A stretch of 64,000 bases of DNA from Lucinisca nassula (GCA_963580285.1 OY757011.1:154369245-154433244); one strand, 5' to 3'; numbered from the stretch's first letter, positions 22,241 through 33,718 are shown. Made by a program: numbers and translations. Notes: generated from the letters alone by a model not told the origin.

Positions 22241-24076
22241 ACAAGAGGGCCATGATGGCCCTGGATCGCTCACCTGATCCATAGGGTATCAAGTGGGCCC
22301 CTGGGAGAGCCATTATCGGCCCAGGCTATAATATGAAATCGGGCCAAAGGGCTAGGAGGAGATGTTGCTTAAAGGTATTTCTATTTTTAGCTCTGGCGGC
22401 CATTTTGTTCAGCAGAGCGGAACCATTTTAGCAATTTCTGTAAAGGGTCATCCAAGGAACATTTCAGTGAAATAATTTTGAAATCAGGCCAAAGGGCTAG
22501 GAGGAGATGTCGTTTAAAGGTTTTTCTATTTTTAGCTCTGGCGGCCATTTTTTCAGCGGAGTGGAACCATTTTAGCAATTTTGGTAGAGGGTCATCCAAG
22601 GAACATTTCTGTGAAATTATTTTGAAATCAGACCAAAGGGCTAGGAGGAGATGTCATTTAAAGGTTTTTCTATTTTTAGCTCTTGCGGCCATTTTGTTCA
22701 GCGGAGCGGAACCATTTTAGCAATTTCGGTAGAGGGTCATCCAAGAAACATTTCAGTGAAATTATGTTGAAATCGGGCCGAAGGGCTAGGAGTAGATGTC
22801 GTTTAAAGGTTTTTCTATTTTTAGCTCTGGCGGCATTTTGTTCAGCGGAGAGGAACCATTTTAGCAATTTCTGTAAAGGGTCATCCAAGGAACATTTCTG
22901 TGAAATTATTTTGAAATCGGGCCAAAGGGCTAGGAGGAGATGTCGTTTAAAGGTTTTTCTATTTTTAGCTCTGGTGGCCATTTTGTTCAGCGGAGCGGAA
23001 CCATTTTTAGCAATTTCGGTAGAGGGTCATCCAAGGAACATTTCTGTTAAATTATTTTGAAATCGGGCCAAAGGGCTAGAAGATGTCCTTTAAAGGTTTT
23101 TCTATTTTTAGCTCTGGCGGCCATTTTGTTCAGCGGAGCAGAACCATTTTAGCAATTTTGGTAGAGGGTCATCCAAGGAACATTTCTGTGAAATTATTTT
23201 GAAATCGGGCCAAAGAGCTAGGAGGATATGTCTTTTAAAGGTTTTTCTATTTTTAGCTCTAGCGGCCATTTTGTTTTGCGGAGCGGAACCATTTTAGCAA
23301 TTTTGGTAGAGGGTCATCCAAGGAACATTTCTGTGAAATTATTTTGAAATCGGGCCAAAGGGCTAGGAGGAGATGTCGTTTAAAGGTTTTTCTATTTTTA
23401 GCTCTTGCGGCCATTTTGTTCGGCGGAGCGGAACCATTTTAGCAATTTCGGTAGAGGGTCATCCAAGAAACATTTCACTGAAATTATTTTGAAATCGGGC
23501 CAAAGGGCTAGGAGGAGATGTCGTTTAAAGGTTTTTCTATTTTTAGCTCTGGCGGCAATTTTGTTCAGCGGAGCGGAACCATTTTAGCAATTTCGGTAGA
23601 GGGTCATCCAAGGAACATTTCTGTGAAATTATTTTGAAATCGGGCCAAAGGGCTAGGAGGAGATGTCGTTTAAAGGTTTTTCTATTTTTAGCTCTGGCGG
23701 CCATTTTGTTCAGCGGAGCGGAACCATTTTAGCAATTTTGGTAGAGGGTCATCCAAGGATCATTTCTGTGAAATTATTTTGAAATCGGGCCAAAGGGCTA
23801 GGAGGAGATGTCGTTTAAAGGTTTTTCTATTTTTAGCTCTGGTGGCCATTTTGTTCTGCGGAGCGGAACCATTTTAGCAATTTTGGTAGAGGGTCACCCA
23901 AGGAACATTTCTATGAAAGTATTTTGAAATCCATTCACTGGTTTAGGAGGAGATGTCATTTAAGTGAATTGTTGACGACGCACGACGCACGACGCACACC
24001 GCACGACGCACGACGGACGCCGGACAAAAGGCGATCACAATAGCTCACCTTGAGCACTTCGTGCTCAGGTGAGCTA
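22241..24076 (+). mobile_element. HINE-like element X2, nested in Y
   Basis: 5' end ACAAGAGGGCCATGATGG, subterminal inverted repeat GCTCACCTGA (22268-22277) / TCAGGTGAGC (24065-24074), eleven 145-bp core units, a GACGACGCAC-rich tract (23972-24022), a 34-bp 3' hairpin (24042-24075) and CTAAAAA. The uninterrupted site is preserved at 21076-21094, so the net insertion is 1836 bp. Confidence 0.85.
22380..23940 (+). repeat. 145-bp tandem array, 11 units (X2 core)
   Basis: Units contain TTTTTAGCTCTGGCGGCCAT, TTCAGCGGAGCGGAACCATT, GGTAGAGGGTCATCCAAGGA and GAAATCGGGCCAAAGGGCTA. Starts are near 22384, 22528, 22672, 22818, 22962, 23105, 23248, 23394, 23540, 23686 and 23832. The frames with FLFLALAAILFSGAE on both strands are by-products. 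Confidence 0.95.
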
Positions 24077-26077
24077 AAAATATTGAATCTGAGCTGTCCT
24101 GGACAAAGGTCCCTAAATGACCTTGACCTTTGGAACTGATAAACTTCCATTCAGCTGATTGTAAATACCATTTCTGATGCCACTAGCTAACATACAATCA
24201 GAAAAATCCACTGTTTTGCCATTTTTCATACAAATGTCTAAGTGACCAAATTTGACCTTGACATAAAACAGGTCAAGGTCAACCAAAGGTCATCATTTGA
24301 ACAAACTTGGTAGGGCCAGAGTCCCTGATGCTGCATACCAAGTTTCAAGATCATCTGTCATTCGGTTCTTGAGAAGAAGATTTTTAAAGGTTTTACAATA
24401 CATGGGCATGGCGGCCATACTGGTCAAGTGACCCAGTCCTCACGAACAAACTTTCGTTCCCTCATTCCATAGAGGCTCCACATGTAATTTGGTTTCAAAT
24501 GGCCAAGTAGTTTAAATGAAGAAGAAGACAAAAATACTGAATCTGAGCCATCCTGGACAAAGGTCGGTAAATGACCTTGACCTTTGGAACTGATAAACTT
24601 CCATTCAGCTGCTTGTAAATACCATTTCTGATGCCACTAGCTAACATACAATCAGAAAAATCCACTGTTTTGCCATTTTTCCATACAAATGTCTAAGTGA
24701 CCAAATTTGACCTTGACATAAAACAGGTCAAAGTCAACCAAAGGTCATCATTTGAACAAACTTGGTAGGGCCAGAGTCCCTGATGCTGCATACCAAGTTT
24801 CAAGATCATTGGTCATTCGGTTCTTGAGAAGAAGATTTTTAAAGGTTTTTACCATATATTGGCATGGCAGCCATATTGGTCATGTGACCCAGTCCTCACG
24901 AACAAACTTTTGTTCCCTCATTCCATAGAGGCTTCACATGTAATTTGTTTCAATTGGCCAAGTAGTTTAAATGAAGAAGAAGATAAAAATACTGAATCTG
25001 AGCCGTCCTGGACAAAGGTCGGTAAATGACCTTGACCTTTGGAACTGATAAAACTTCCATTCAGCTGATTGTAAATACCATTTCTGATGTCACTAGCTAA
25101 TATACAATCAGAAAAGTCCTCTGTTTTGCCATTTTTCATACAAATGTCTAAGTGGCCAAATTTGACCTTGACATAAAACAGGTCAAGGTCAACCAAAGGT
25201 CATCATTTGAACAAACTTGGTAGGGCCAGAGTCCCTGATGCTGCATACCAAGTTTCAAGATCATCAGCAATTCGGTTCTAGAGATGAACATTTTTAAAGG
25301 TTTTTACCATATATGGGCATGGTGGCCATATTGGTCATGTGACCCAGTCCTCACGATCAAACTTTTGTTCCCTCATTCCATAGATGCTCCACATGTAATT
25401 TGGTTTCAATTGGCCAAGTAGTTTAAGTGAAGAAGAAGATAAAAATACTAAATCTGAGGCATCCTGGACAAAGGTCGGTAAATGACCTTGACCTATGGAA
25501 CTGATAAACTTCCATTCAGCTGATTGTAAATACCATTTCTAATGCCACTAGCTAACATACAATCAGAAAAATCCACTGTTTTGCCATTTTTCCATACAAA
25601 TGTCTAGGTGACCAAATTTGACCTTGACATAAAACAGGTCAAGGTCAACCAAAGGTCATCATTTGAACAAACTTGGTAGGGCCTGAGTCCCCGATGCTGC
25701 ATACCAAGTTTCAAAATCATCGGCCGTTCAGTTCTTGAGAAGAAGATTTTTAAAGGTTTTTACCATATACGGGCATGGCGGCCATACTGGCCATGTGACC
25801 CAGTTCTCACGAACAAACTTTCATTCCCCCATTCCACAGAGGCTCCACATGTAATTTGGTTTCAATTGGTCGAGTAGTTTCAGAGGAGATGTTGTTTGAA
25901 AATGTTGATGACGCAGATGCAGACAAAGACGACGGATGAATGCCTATACTATAAGCTCCCCTGGAGCCTTTAGCTCTGGTGAGCTAAAAAAACGCTACCA
26001 CGTGATTTTTATGATCAACTGTTTAAGTAAGTGCTCTGACTGTTTATAGTGCATTGATGTTTGCATGTTTCCACAAA

Positions 26078-26232
26078 GTAGAAGTAAAACAAAGATCAGG
26101 AATCGATACAATTAACTTACTCCCCCCATCAAAGACACCAAAGGGAAAGAAACACAAACATTAAGCGACCAGACCATAATGGATACCTAAACAAAGGAAG
26201 GCCATAAGGACAGTTACTTTCCCACAAAATGG
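26078..26232. repeat. Dispersed 155-bp repeat B, copy 1
   Basis: GTAGAAGTAAAACAAAGATC to CCCACAAAATGGC is nearly identical to 47539-47693, where it interrupts a reverse-transcriptase relic. There is no TIR or A-tail. Confidence 0.85.
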
Positions 26233-26958
26233 CCATATGGCCGTCCAAAATAAAAAGACACAAGTGATACACACAGTAAGTAACAAACAACACCATAAAT
26301 AAACCGCCACAGAAGAACCGCCTTGGAACGGTCAGTGGAATGATTTCCACTGGGGGGCTTAAATCGATTTTACGTGGCCACAATCCTCGCCCTTACTTCC
26401 GTCGCGATTTAGACAAATAATTTGTTCAGTCCGCATGAAGGCCTCCTAACTCATCAGTGCAACATCTCCGTGAACACAAAAAATCAAACAACCACAGAGG
26501 TGAGACAACGGTGAGGACTCAACAGCAAGAAACCACTGAAATGCTGTAGCAAAAGAACACCAACAGTTAGACTCTGATGGGCCCGACCAGAGACAGAGAA
26601 AGGTTTAGGGTTTTCCAGTCTGAAAGTCGGTACTATGTTTTAGCAATGTTGCAGTGTTAATGCATTTTAACCTTGACTGAGCAAAAATGGCCACTTCAAA
26701 GAGGAAGCCTCTTTTCTGCCACTGATCAAAATGTGTTGTTGGTATCTAAGTGGCTTTTCCAAACAGACATTATCTAACTGGCATTTCAAATTCACCCCAA
26801 AATGAAAGAAGTGCAGACAAAATCAGAGGATATATTGCAAGCAAGACTAATGAACTAAGTCAATAGTAGATATTACTATCCTATTGAAAATTGCAATCAA
26901 AAACATAGATTTAAGATTCTGGGTGATAATAATTATGGAAGATTACATTTTGCTTAGA
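26233..26958. other. Unassigned, probably more of the repeat around B
   Basis: Contains a short hairpin (CAGTGGAATGATTTCCACTG, about 26333-26352). No gene, exon signal or known family was recognised in the rest. Confidence 0.4.
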
Positions 26959-27191
26959 TTAACCCTTTTTGTACCAAATGGAATCTAATTCTTCCTCCTT
27001 ATATATAGCAGGAGTCTATTTCTAAATTTAGGGGTGACAGGTTTTGGTTTCTTCAAAATTGATTTGAAAAATGGCTGAACTTTCTGCAAATAGTGTAGGC
27101 CCTGATGAGATGCCGCGTTCTGCGGCGTCTCATCTTGGCCTGGACTGTTTGCCAAGGTCCCCGTTAAGGGGTTTCCAGTCTGAAATGGGTT
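26959..27191 (+). mobile_element. MITE family H2, full-length
   Basis: TTAACCCTTTTTGTACCAAA at the left, GGGGTTTCCAGTCTGAAATG then GGTT at the right. The core palindrome at 27087-27152 is centred on GATGCCGCGTTCTGCGGCGTC. The frame over it is a by-product. Confidence 0.85.
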
Positions 27192-27306
27192 CAGTGCTTC
27201 AAGGTGAAATTTTTAACTACGATGTAAAGTACTTCATGAATATGCACAAAAACAATTCCCATTCCTGTCTCAAAAGTAAACATAACCAAATGTACAATAT
27301 ATTTAA

Positions 27307-27492
27307 TTAACCCATTTTATACTGGCAACCCCAAAACAGGATACTGTCGAACACTGCAGGCCCAGATCAGATTCCAAAGAATGTGCCATCTGATGATGGC
27401 CTTCACTACTGCAAAATTTTTGGACATTTTTCAAATGAAGTCTGAAAAATAATGCAATGGGACACCCCTAAATTTCAAAATGGACTGCTTTA
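27307..27492 (-). mobile_element. MITE family H2, inverted copy
   Basis: TTAACCCATTTTATACTGGC to AAAATGGACTGC with a degraded hairpin core at 27340-27412. Confidence 0.75.
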
Positions 27493-28034
27493 ACCCTTTT
27501 TGTACCAAATGAAATCTTCCTCTTTATATATAGCAGGTGTCCATTTCAAATTTTAGGGGAGACATTTGGAAAATGGCTGAACTTTTAGCAAACAGTGGAG
27601 GCCATGATATCTGATCTGGGCCTGCACTGTTTGCCAGGGTACCCGTTTTGGGGTTTCTGGTTTTTTGTTTGTTTGATTTGAGGTTTAACGTCCCCGCCAA
27701 CACTGTAAAGGTCATTTTGGAGACGTTGCTTCCAATTTCGTGGGACTTTTACCCGACATTGAGATGAAATGACATCTCAAGCACTGTCGCCCAATGAAAC
27801 CAGATAGGGTTTATAAGCATGGACGGGCCGACTCGCACCACTTTGCCTGGGCAGCCTTAGATCCTCTAAGCGGTTTACCAGTACTCGTGTGCGGGTCGGT
27901 TTCAGCTCTGCGTGGAAGCATCATGCAGCCCATCTATTTCTTCAAGCCCCTATGGGCGGGGGCGGAATGGGGTTTCTGGTACTAAATGGGATAATATATA
28001 AGGCAGAAGATTCTATTTTGGATAAAATGGGTCA
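27491..28034 (+). mobile_element. MITE family H2 interrupted by SINE S3
   Basis: AACCCTTTTTGTACCAAATG starts the element. The right end (GGGGTTTCTGGTACTAAATG) lies beyond the SINE at 27662-27968. The core is shortened (27587-27634). Confidence 0.85.
27662..27968 (-). mobile_element. SINE family S3, full-length, perfect 12-bp TSD
   Basis: GGGGTTTCTGGT occurs at 27650-27661 and 27969-27980. The T-rich tail complement is at the left and the GC-rich head (CCTATGGGCGGGGGCGG) at the right. This copy fixes the polarity and ends of S3. Confidence 0.95.
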
Positions 28035-28411
28035 ACAGATCAATGAGCTGGCCTATCAAGATTTTTGCCATTTAGCATTTCTAATCATTTGTGACCGAAA
28101 TCAGATAATGGTGTGTATCGTTTCTGACCAAAAACAGATTATTATGAGTTAAAGCAAGTACATACTGTATTATAATTTACGCTACCATTGTTTACAGTTA
28201 CTACAGCTCAGACTTAATTACTACTGGTTCTATGGCCCGTAAAAGCAATTTGCACAGCCTGGCAACCATGTATAGGGGTGTCTTCCGCACTAATGCTGTC
28301 TTAAGTTCCAGACATCAAGACTGAGCTTGACTAAAGCACTGCCAGACCTTTCTAATTTCTATTATTCAAAACATCAAGACTGCTTGACTTATAAACCATT
28401 TTTTTTTCTAA
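28035..28411. other. Unassigned
   Basis: No gene or repeat was recognised. Confidence 0.4.
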
Positions 28412-28552
28412 TTAAACCCTTATCCCGCAACATAAATTTTTGCCGGACTACCCACCAACAAATTACATGATAATGAATGTATATGTTCAATTCACAAACT
28501 CCATGACAAACAGTGTAGACCCTGATCTGATCTACAAAAGCAGAGGGTTAAT
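28412..28552 (+). mobile_element. MITE family H1, internally deleted
   Basis: TTAAACCCTTATCCCGC to GAGGGTTAA with only one arm of the hairpin core (28506-28530). Confidence 0.6.
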
Positions 28553-28626
28553 CTAAGATACTGAAAAGTAGGAGGAAGCGTAATGAGAATAATTTGGAGA
28601 TAATTTTTCTTATTTCATGTTGCAAG

Positions 28627-28966
28627 TACAGTCGAACTGCAATGGGTCGAACACCTTTGGGACCTCGAAAATCTGTTCGAGACAGGGCCCAGGGGTAGTT
28701 CGAGCCACTGAGGTTACTGTCAGGAGACATAACGAGATATTTTAGACATCTTTTCGGTGTTCTATAGTAAAAATGTATGCTGTGTGTACTCATTAGAATC
28801 ACCTCGATGAGGCGATTCTAATGAGTACACACAGCATACATTTACAAGATAAAAGACTAATTTCTCCTAAATAAACCCCATTTTTTCTTATGTAGAGGAT
28901 TTCGCTAGGGGCTCAAGAATGGGTTCGACACATCCATGGTGTTAGAGCCATCGAAGTTCTACTGTA
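28627..28966. mobile_element. Tc1/pogo-type MITE with P-like palindromic centre
   Basis: TACAGTCGAACTGCAATGGG at 28627 matches the complement of CCATCGAAGTTCTACTGTA ending at 28966, bounded by TA. Its centre (28775-28845) is the palindrome GTACTCATTAGAATCACCTC / GAGGCGATTCTAATGAGTAC, a variant of the family P centre. Confidence 0.8.
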
Positions 28967-29040
28967 CTTGCTGAGGCAATGTGACAAGTACCTCAAACAT
29001 ACATGTATGTTCCTAACAAGAAATAAGGAAAATTTTCCCT

Positions 29041-29252
29041 TAACCCTTGCCCTGCTGAATATTCATATATGCCACACCCACTACCGATTATCAACCAATC
29101 AGATTACTTGATGCAAATTATTGCAACAAATTCACAATCTGAATGGCAAACAATGTAGATCCTGATCAGATGGCTTCGTCAGAAGCCATCTGATCTGGAT
29201 CATCATTGTTTGGAAAATAAGGCATATCCGGGCTCAGCAGGACAAGGGTTAA
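29041..29252 (+). mobile_element. MITE family H1, full-length
   Basis: TTAACCCTTGCCCTGCTG to GGACAAGGGTTAA, core at 29145-29212. Confidence 0.85.
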
Positions 29253-29353
29253 TCCTGGCTACACTTGACATTATTTTCAGCCATACATTTTTACAATGGG
29301 AGGGATACTTCCTCTTGGCTCTTAAAGTACATCAACCCCCTTTCAACTAGAAA

Positions 29354-30790
29354 TGTGTCAATACGACACAGATGCCCCCGCCCAGGGTCCACCTGTCCTG
29401 GACAGAAATCATGTTGCAACCACAGCTGTCATTGGACAGCATAGCTCACCTGGAACAATGTCCTTGAGGTCAATGGCATAGGTAGGGGTATTGCCAATTC
29501 AGCCTTGAAAAAAAAATAACTATTTTCATATCACATATGAACCCTATCCATCAATTTTGGAAAATATGAGCACTTAAAACTTTAACATTAAAAACTTCTA
29601 CGTCCGTCACCTTGACCTTGAGGTCTGGGCAAGGGCAGGATAATTGTTGAATGAAACTTTTTACCTTTATCTATCATCCTTCCAAATATGAAGCAAATCC
29701 ATTATATGGTTTGGAAAAATGAGATCTTAACAAACTTTAAAATTAAAAATTTCTATGGCTGTGACCTTGACCTTACATGACCTTGAGGTCACATGCATAG
29801 CTGTATGTCTTGTTGGACCTGTATCTATAATCATACCAAATATAAACCCAATCCCATCATATAGTTTTCAAAATATGAACTCTTTAAAAAATAATGTTTA
29901 AAAATTTCAAAGTCTGTGACCTTGACCTTGAAGTCATAGGCATAGGTAGGCGTATGACAAATGGAACTTTGGACCTGTATGTATCATCAAACCAAATATG
30001 AACCAAATGAATCGTAAAAGTTCAGGTTGTATGTGGTACAAATACCTTAACCTGAGTCTTAAACATTAAAACTTTCTAAGTATGTGACCTTGACCTTGAG
30101 GTCATGGGTATGGGTAGGGGCATTGCTGAATAAAACTTTGAACCTATATCTATCATCATACCAAACATGAACCAAATTCATTACATGGTTTGGAAAATAT
30201 GAGCTCAAATTCCACCTGGTACAAATACGTAAACCTGGTTCTTAAACAATAGAAATTTCTAAGTATATGTGACCTTGACCTTGAGGTCATGGGTATGGGT
30301 GGGGGTATTGCTAAATAAAACTTTGAACCTATATCTATCATCATACCAAATATGAACCAAATTCATTACATGGTTTAGAAAATATGAGCTGAAGTTCTAC
30401 CTGGTACGAATACCTTAACCTGGGTCTTAAACATTAAAAAAGTCCGTGACCTTGACCTTGAGACCATGGGTAGGTGTGGGGGTATTTCTGGAAAAAACTT
30501 TGGACCCATATCTATCACCATACTAAATATAAACCACATCCATTGCATGGTTTGAAAAATATGAGCTCAAGTTCTACCTGGACCAAAAACCTTAACCTGA
30601 GTCTTAAACATTTACAATTTCAAAGTCCGTGTCCTTGACCTTGAGACCATGGGTAGGTGTGGGTGTATTGCTGGATAAAACTTTGGACCCGTATCTATCA
30701 TCATACTAACAATAAATCACATCCATTGCACGGTTTGAAAAGTATGAGCTCAAGTTCTACCCTGACCAAAAACCTTAACCTGAGTCTAAA
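29354..30790 (+). repeat. Tandem array, about 150-182-bp units
   Basis: Units contain GTGACCTTGACCTTGAGGTC, ATGGGTATGGGTAGGGG, TATCTATCATCATACCAAAT and GAAAATATGAGCTCAA. Later units (near 30087, 30269, 30450, 30632) are about 181 bp apart; earlier ones are shorter and more diverged. Confidence 0.88.
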
Positions 30791-30793
30791 AAT

Positions 30794-30968
30794 TCGGATA
30801 CCTTGTTGACTTGCTGTAATTCTTCTAAAATGTTAACAAATTTGTTTCACAATCCAGCAAGGGGTCCAAAAAGTACAGACGGAATGGCAAACAGTTTATA
30901 CCCTGATCAGACCGCTCCATCAGGATCTGATCTGGGTCTGCACTGTTTGCTTACTCAGGATCATTACA
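30794..30968 (+). mobile_element. MITE family H3
   Basis: TCGGATACCTTGTTGAC, the hairpin core at 30885-30954 and GGATCATTACAG match the copies at 9249 and (inverted) 35109. Confidence 0.75.
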
Positions 30969-30969
30969 G

Positions 30970-31135
30970 TTAGTGAGTGTGTTTCAGTTTTACGCCCCAC
31001 CAACAGCCATGGTCATACGGAGACGGGATCTCGGTTTAAAGACTCATCCAAAAGTCTGGAGAAGCCAGGGATCGATCCTGCAAACCCTGGTTTATCAGGT
31101 GAGTAACATAACCACAACACCACAGCGGCTTCTCG
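30970..31135 (-). mobile_element. SINE family S1, diverged
   Basis: Tail complement GTGAGTGTGTTTCAGTTTTA, body GACTCATCCAAAAGTCTGGA and head complement CACCACAGCGGCTTCT. No clear target duplication. Confidence 0.85.
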
Positions 31136-31179
31136 CTAGAACAACTACATTGAGACAGTTCTAATGATAATACACAATC

Positions 31180-31789
31180 TACTGTCGAACTTCTATGGCT
31201 CGATCCCCTTTGGAACAATAAAATGTGTTTATGAAATGGTAGTTAGAGCCATTGAGAGTTACTATTAGTGCCATACCAGGAGGCAAAATGAAAATCATTT
31301 TGGTATATATTTCAGTATTCTAAAATGAAGATCATTTTGGTATATATTTCAGTATTCTGTAATACAAACGTATGTTGTGAGTACTCATTAGAATCGCCTC
31401 ATTAAGGCGATTCTAATGAGTACAAAAAAACATACATTTCCAAGATAAAAGAAGAAAATCTCCATAGATTCTCCCTCACTATATGGGCCCCGTCAAGCGA
31501 TTTTGGTACTTACCGCCTATGTGAGCAGCGAAGGTTCAGAACCTTCGCTGCTCGCTCGTACAAGCAGTGAATCAAGAGGAACCTTCAGACAAAAAGCCAT
31601 ATCCCTGGCCCCTCTGAATGGCTGAGCATGCGCAGTTAAAATTTGTCATGACGGAATGCTCGAAGACCCAAATTCGCTTGGCGGGGCTCATATTATCTTA
31701 CCCTGGGTAATTCCCAAGGGATCAAGCACAGGTTTGAATCATCCATGGTGAAGAGCCATCAAAGTTCGAGCCATCAAAGTTCTAATGTA
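31180..31789. mobile_element. Second Tc1/pogo-type MITE with P-like centre
   Basis: TACTGTCGAACTTCTATGGC at the left pairs with GAGCCATCAAAGTTCTAATG at the right, with several mismatches. A P-like palindrome lies at about 31376-31425. A further hairpin (GAGCAGCGAAGGTTC / GAACCTTCGCTGCTC) lies at about 31521-31551. Confidence 0.6.
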
Positions 31790-31923
31790 TGTTTTAGAGT
31801 AGAAATAAGAGAAATAATTATCATTCCCAATAAACTTCACTTTTCACTAAATAGTGGGGTTTAAAAGATTGCTCATTTCATGGATATGTGATGCAAATGA
31901 GCATGGAATTTGTCCTGGCCCCC

Positions 31924-32169
31924 GAGGTTAAAAAACTTTTTTCATGCTCAACTCAGCTGAGCATGAAATTTGTAATGCTCATAACTATTAAAATATAAAG
32001 ACATCAGACAATTTTCTTTCTCAGATGAACACAGAATGTCATTTATCCTGCTAAAAATTTTAAAATGCCAACTTTAAAATGCCAACTTTAGTTGGCATTT
32101 TAAACTTTATGAGCAGGATAAATTTCATGCTCCAGTGAGATAAGCATGAAAAAAAAGTTTTATAACCTC
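31924..32169. mobile_element. MITE family F, second copy
   Basis: GAGGTTAAAAAACTTTTTTC then ATGCTCAACTCA at the left is inverted in AAAAAAGTTTTATAACCTC at the right, as at 6830-7058. Confidence 0.8.
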
Positions 32170-32865
32170 TGACCCTGCTTATAAAATTTACAATTTTGAA
32201 GCAATTGTTAGCTCTCTTAGGAATTTTCAAGCTCACTTGGATCAAGTTTTATAAACCTCAGGACTAGGGCCTAAAGCTCAGGCTGTATGTTTTCAAGTCT
32301 TTCCTACTTGTCAACAGCCTATACTATACCCCAGCACTGCATTCAAACAAAAGAATAATAATGATAAATGGATTTTGTGTGCAATTAAGTGCAAAGTATT
32401 AGTTCCCATGAAATAACTTGAAAAAGACCTTGGCTGGCATAATGACTGCACAGTGTTATTGAGCCAACTCACCAAAAATGGCATTTACAACATTGTTTTA
32501 TCAGTGGTTCTTGTACAACTATTTAATGCAACCACATGTACATCTCACTCCCTTATCTCTGGGTTCCTATATATAGGCACCTTGTAAATAGAAAACATGT
32601 GCAGCCTCACACAAATCTTCCCTGACAGCATTTGTGCCATGTATGTCCATCACATCAGGTGACTTTTAGGATTTTTTTTTCAAATTCATAAATCTAGATC
32701 ATTCTTTGGACTTCTTCATTAAATTTACAAGCCATTACCACAATTTTCTTTTAAAAGTTAATTAACTATACAACCTTTCAGAAGTTTTACCAGCTGGAAA
32801 ATCGATGTACATGTACCTACTATCTTTGAAAATGGCAGAAAATGTGCAGACGCTATTGGAAATAA
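32170..32865. other. Unassigned AT-rich DNA
   Basis: No coding or repeat signal was recognised. Confidence 0.4.
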
Positions 32866-33071
32866 AGTAAAATTCCGCTATTAAGACCACCTAAAATTGA
32901 GACTAAATCTGCTTTAAAAAGCTTATTTAGTTGGTTGCAGTAACACTTCCTTTGTGTTTTCTGCATACATTGTCCTCTGGTCAGAGACCACCTTTGGGAC
33001 TGTTCAAAAGTGGTCTTAAAGACCACTTTTAAACAGTCCCAAAGATGGTCTAATATAAAAATTTTACTGTA
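32866..33071. mobile_element. Tc1-type MITE (TTAAGACCACC ends), copy 1
   Basis: AGTAAAATTCCGCTATTAAG at the left; AAATTTTTACTGTA-like end at the right. Internal hairpin AAAGTGGTCTT / AAGACCACTTT. The left TA is lost. A better preserved copy is at 59133-59341. Confidence 0.75.
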
Positions 33072-33126
33072 ATGTTCTAGGCTTATCTACCTTGTCCCAG
33101 ATTACACTAAGGACAAGACTTATCGG

Positions 33127-33334
33127 TAACCCTTATCTTGCTGAATATTCATTTAAGCCACACCCATTTCTGTCTATCAACCAATCAAATTACTTGATGT
33201 AATTTACTGCTACAAATTCATAAATTGAATGCCAAACACTGTTGATCCTGATCATATGGCTGAAGAAGCCATCTGATCTGGATCTACACTGTTTGCAAAG
33301 ATAGGGGTTGTCGTGAACAGCAAGATAAGGGTTA
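33127..33334 (+). mobile_element. MITE family H1, full-length
   Basis: TAACCCTTATCTTGCTG to CAAGATAAGGGTTA, core at 33228-33296. Confidence 0.85.
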
Positions 33335-33361
33335 TAGGTAGTTTGACAACTTGAGATGAAA

Positions 33362-33505
33362 ATATTCGATATTTTACTTTTTTCTAGTCCAAATATAGAT
33401 TGTTGGTGCTCATTAGTACCAGCTATCTATGCTTTTGAGCGAAAATAATGAATCCCAACTTTTCCCCATATAAAGAAGGGTTTAGAGAGGTGTTCATTAC
33501 CTACA
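33362..33505 (+). mobile_element. Family P fragment
   Basis: TTTTTCTAGTCCAAATATAG, TGTTGGTGCTCATTAGTACC and CCCATATAAAGAAGGGTTTA resemble the P arm, but the central palindrome is broken. Confidence 0.5.
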
Positions 33506-33589
33506 TAGATTAGTTAATCTGATGTGCACAAATTGTAGGAACTGTATTCTGTATTGTGAGAGACCACCCTTGCAAAAAATTACTCACAG

Positions 33590-33718
33590 GGTGGCTACTC
33601 TCAATCCATTTTGAAGCAGAAGCCCATTTCAAAAAGTTAGGGGTGACTTGATGTGTTGTCTGAAAGTTGCTGAACTTTTTGCAAAAAGTGTTGCTAAGGC
33701 CCTGATCAGTCAAGTCTC
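33590..33718 (+). mobile_element. MITE family H2 fragment
   Basis: CCCATTTCAAAAAGTTAGGG, AAGTTGCTGAACTTTTTGC and half of the core at 33678-33710. Confidence 0.5.

Larger units (their letters stand above)
20443..25987 (+). mobile_element. HINE-like element Y with 455-bp core
   Basis: 5' end ACAAGAGGCCCATGGG at 20443, present again at 21599 through the 1156-bp duplication. Subterminal inverted repeat GCTCACCAGAG (20466-20476) and CTCTGGTGAGC (25974-25984). Core units of about 455 bp contain TAGGGCCAGAGTCCCTGATG (near 24310, 24766, 25221, 25676) and GAGAAGAAGATTTTTAAAGG. A GACG-rich tract precedes the 3' hairpin, and the end is GAGCTAAAAA. No proteins are encoded; the open frames are by-products. 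Confidence 0.75.

Noticed and set aside
22387..23587. Frames with FLFLALAAILFSGAE, resembling signal peptides
   Set aside because: They are translations of the 145-bp X2 core repeated on both strands.
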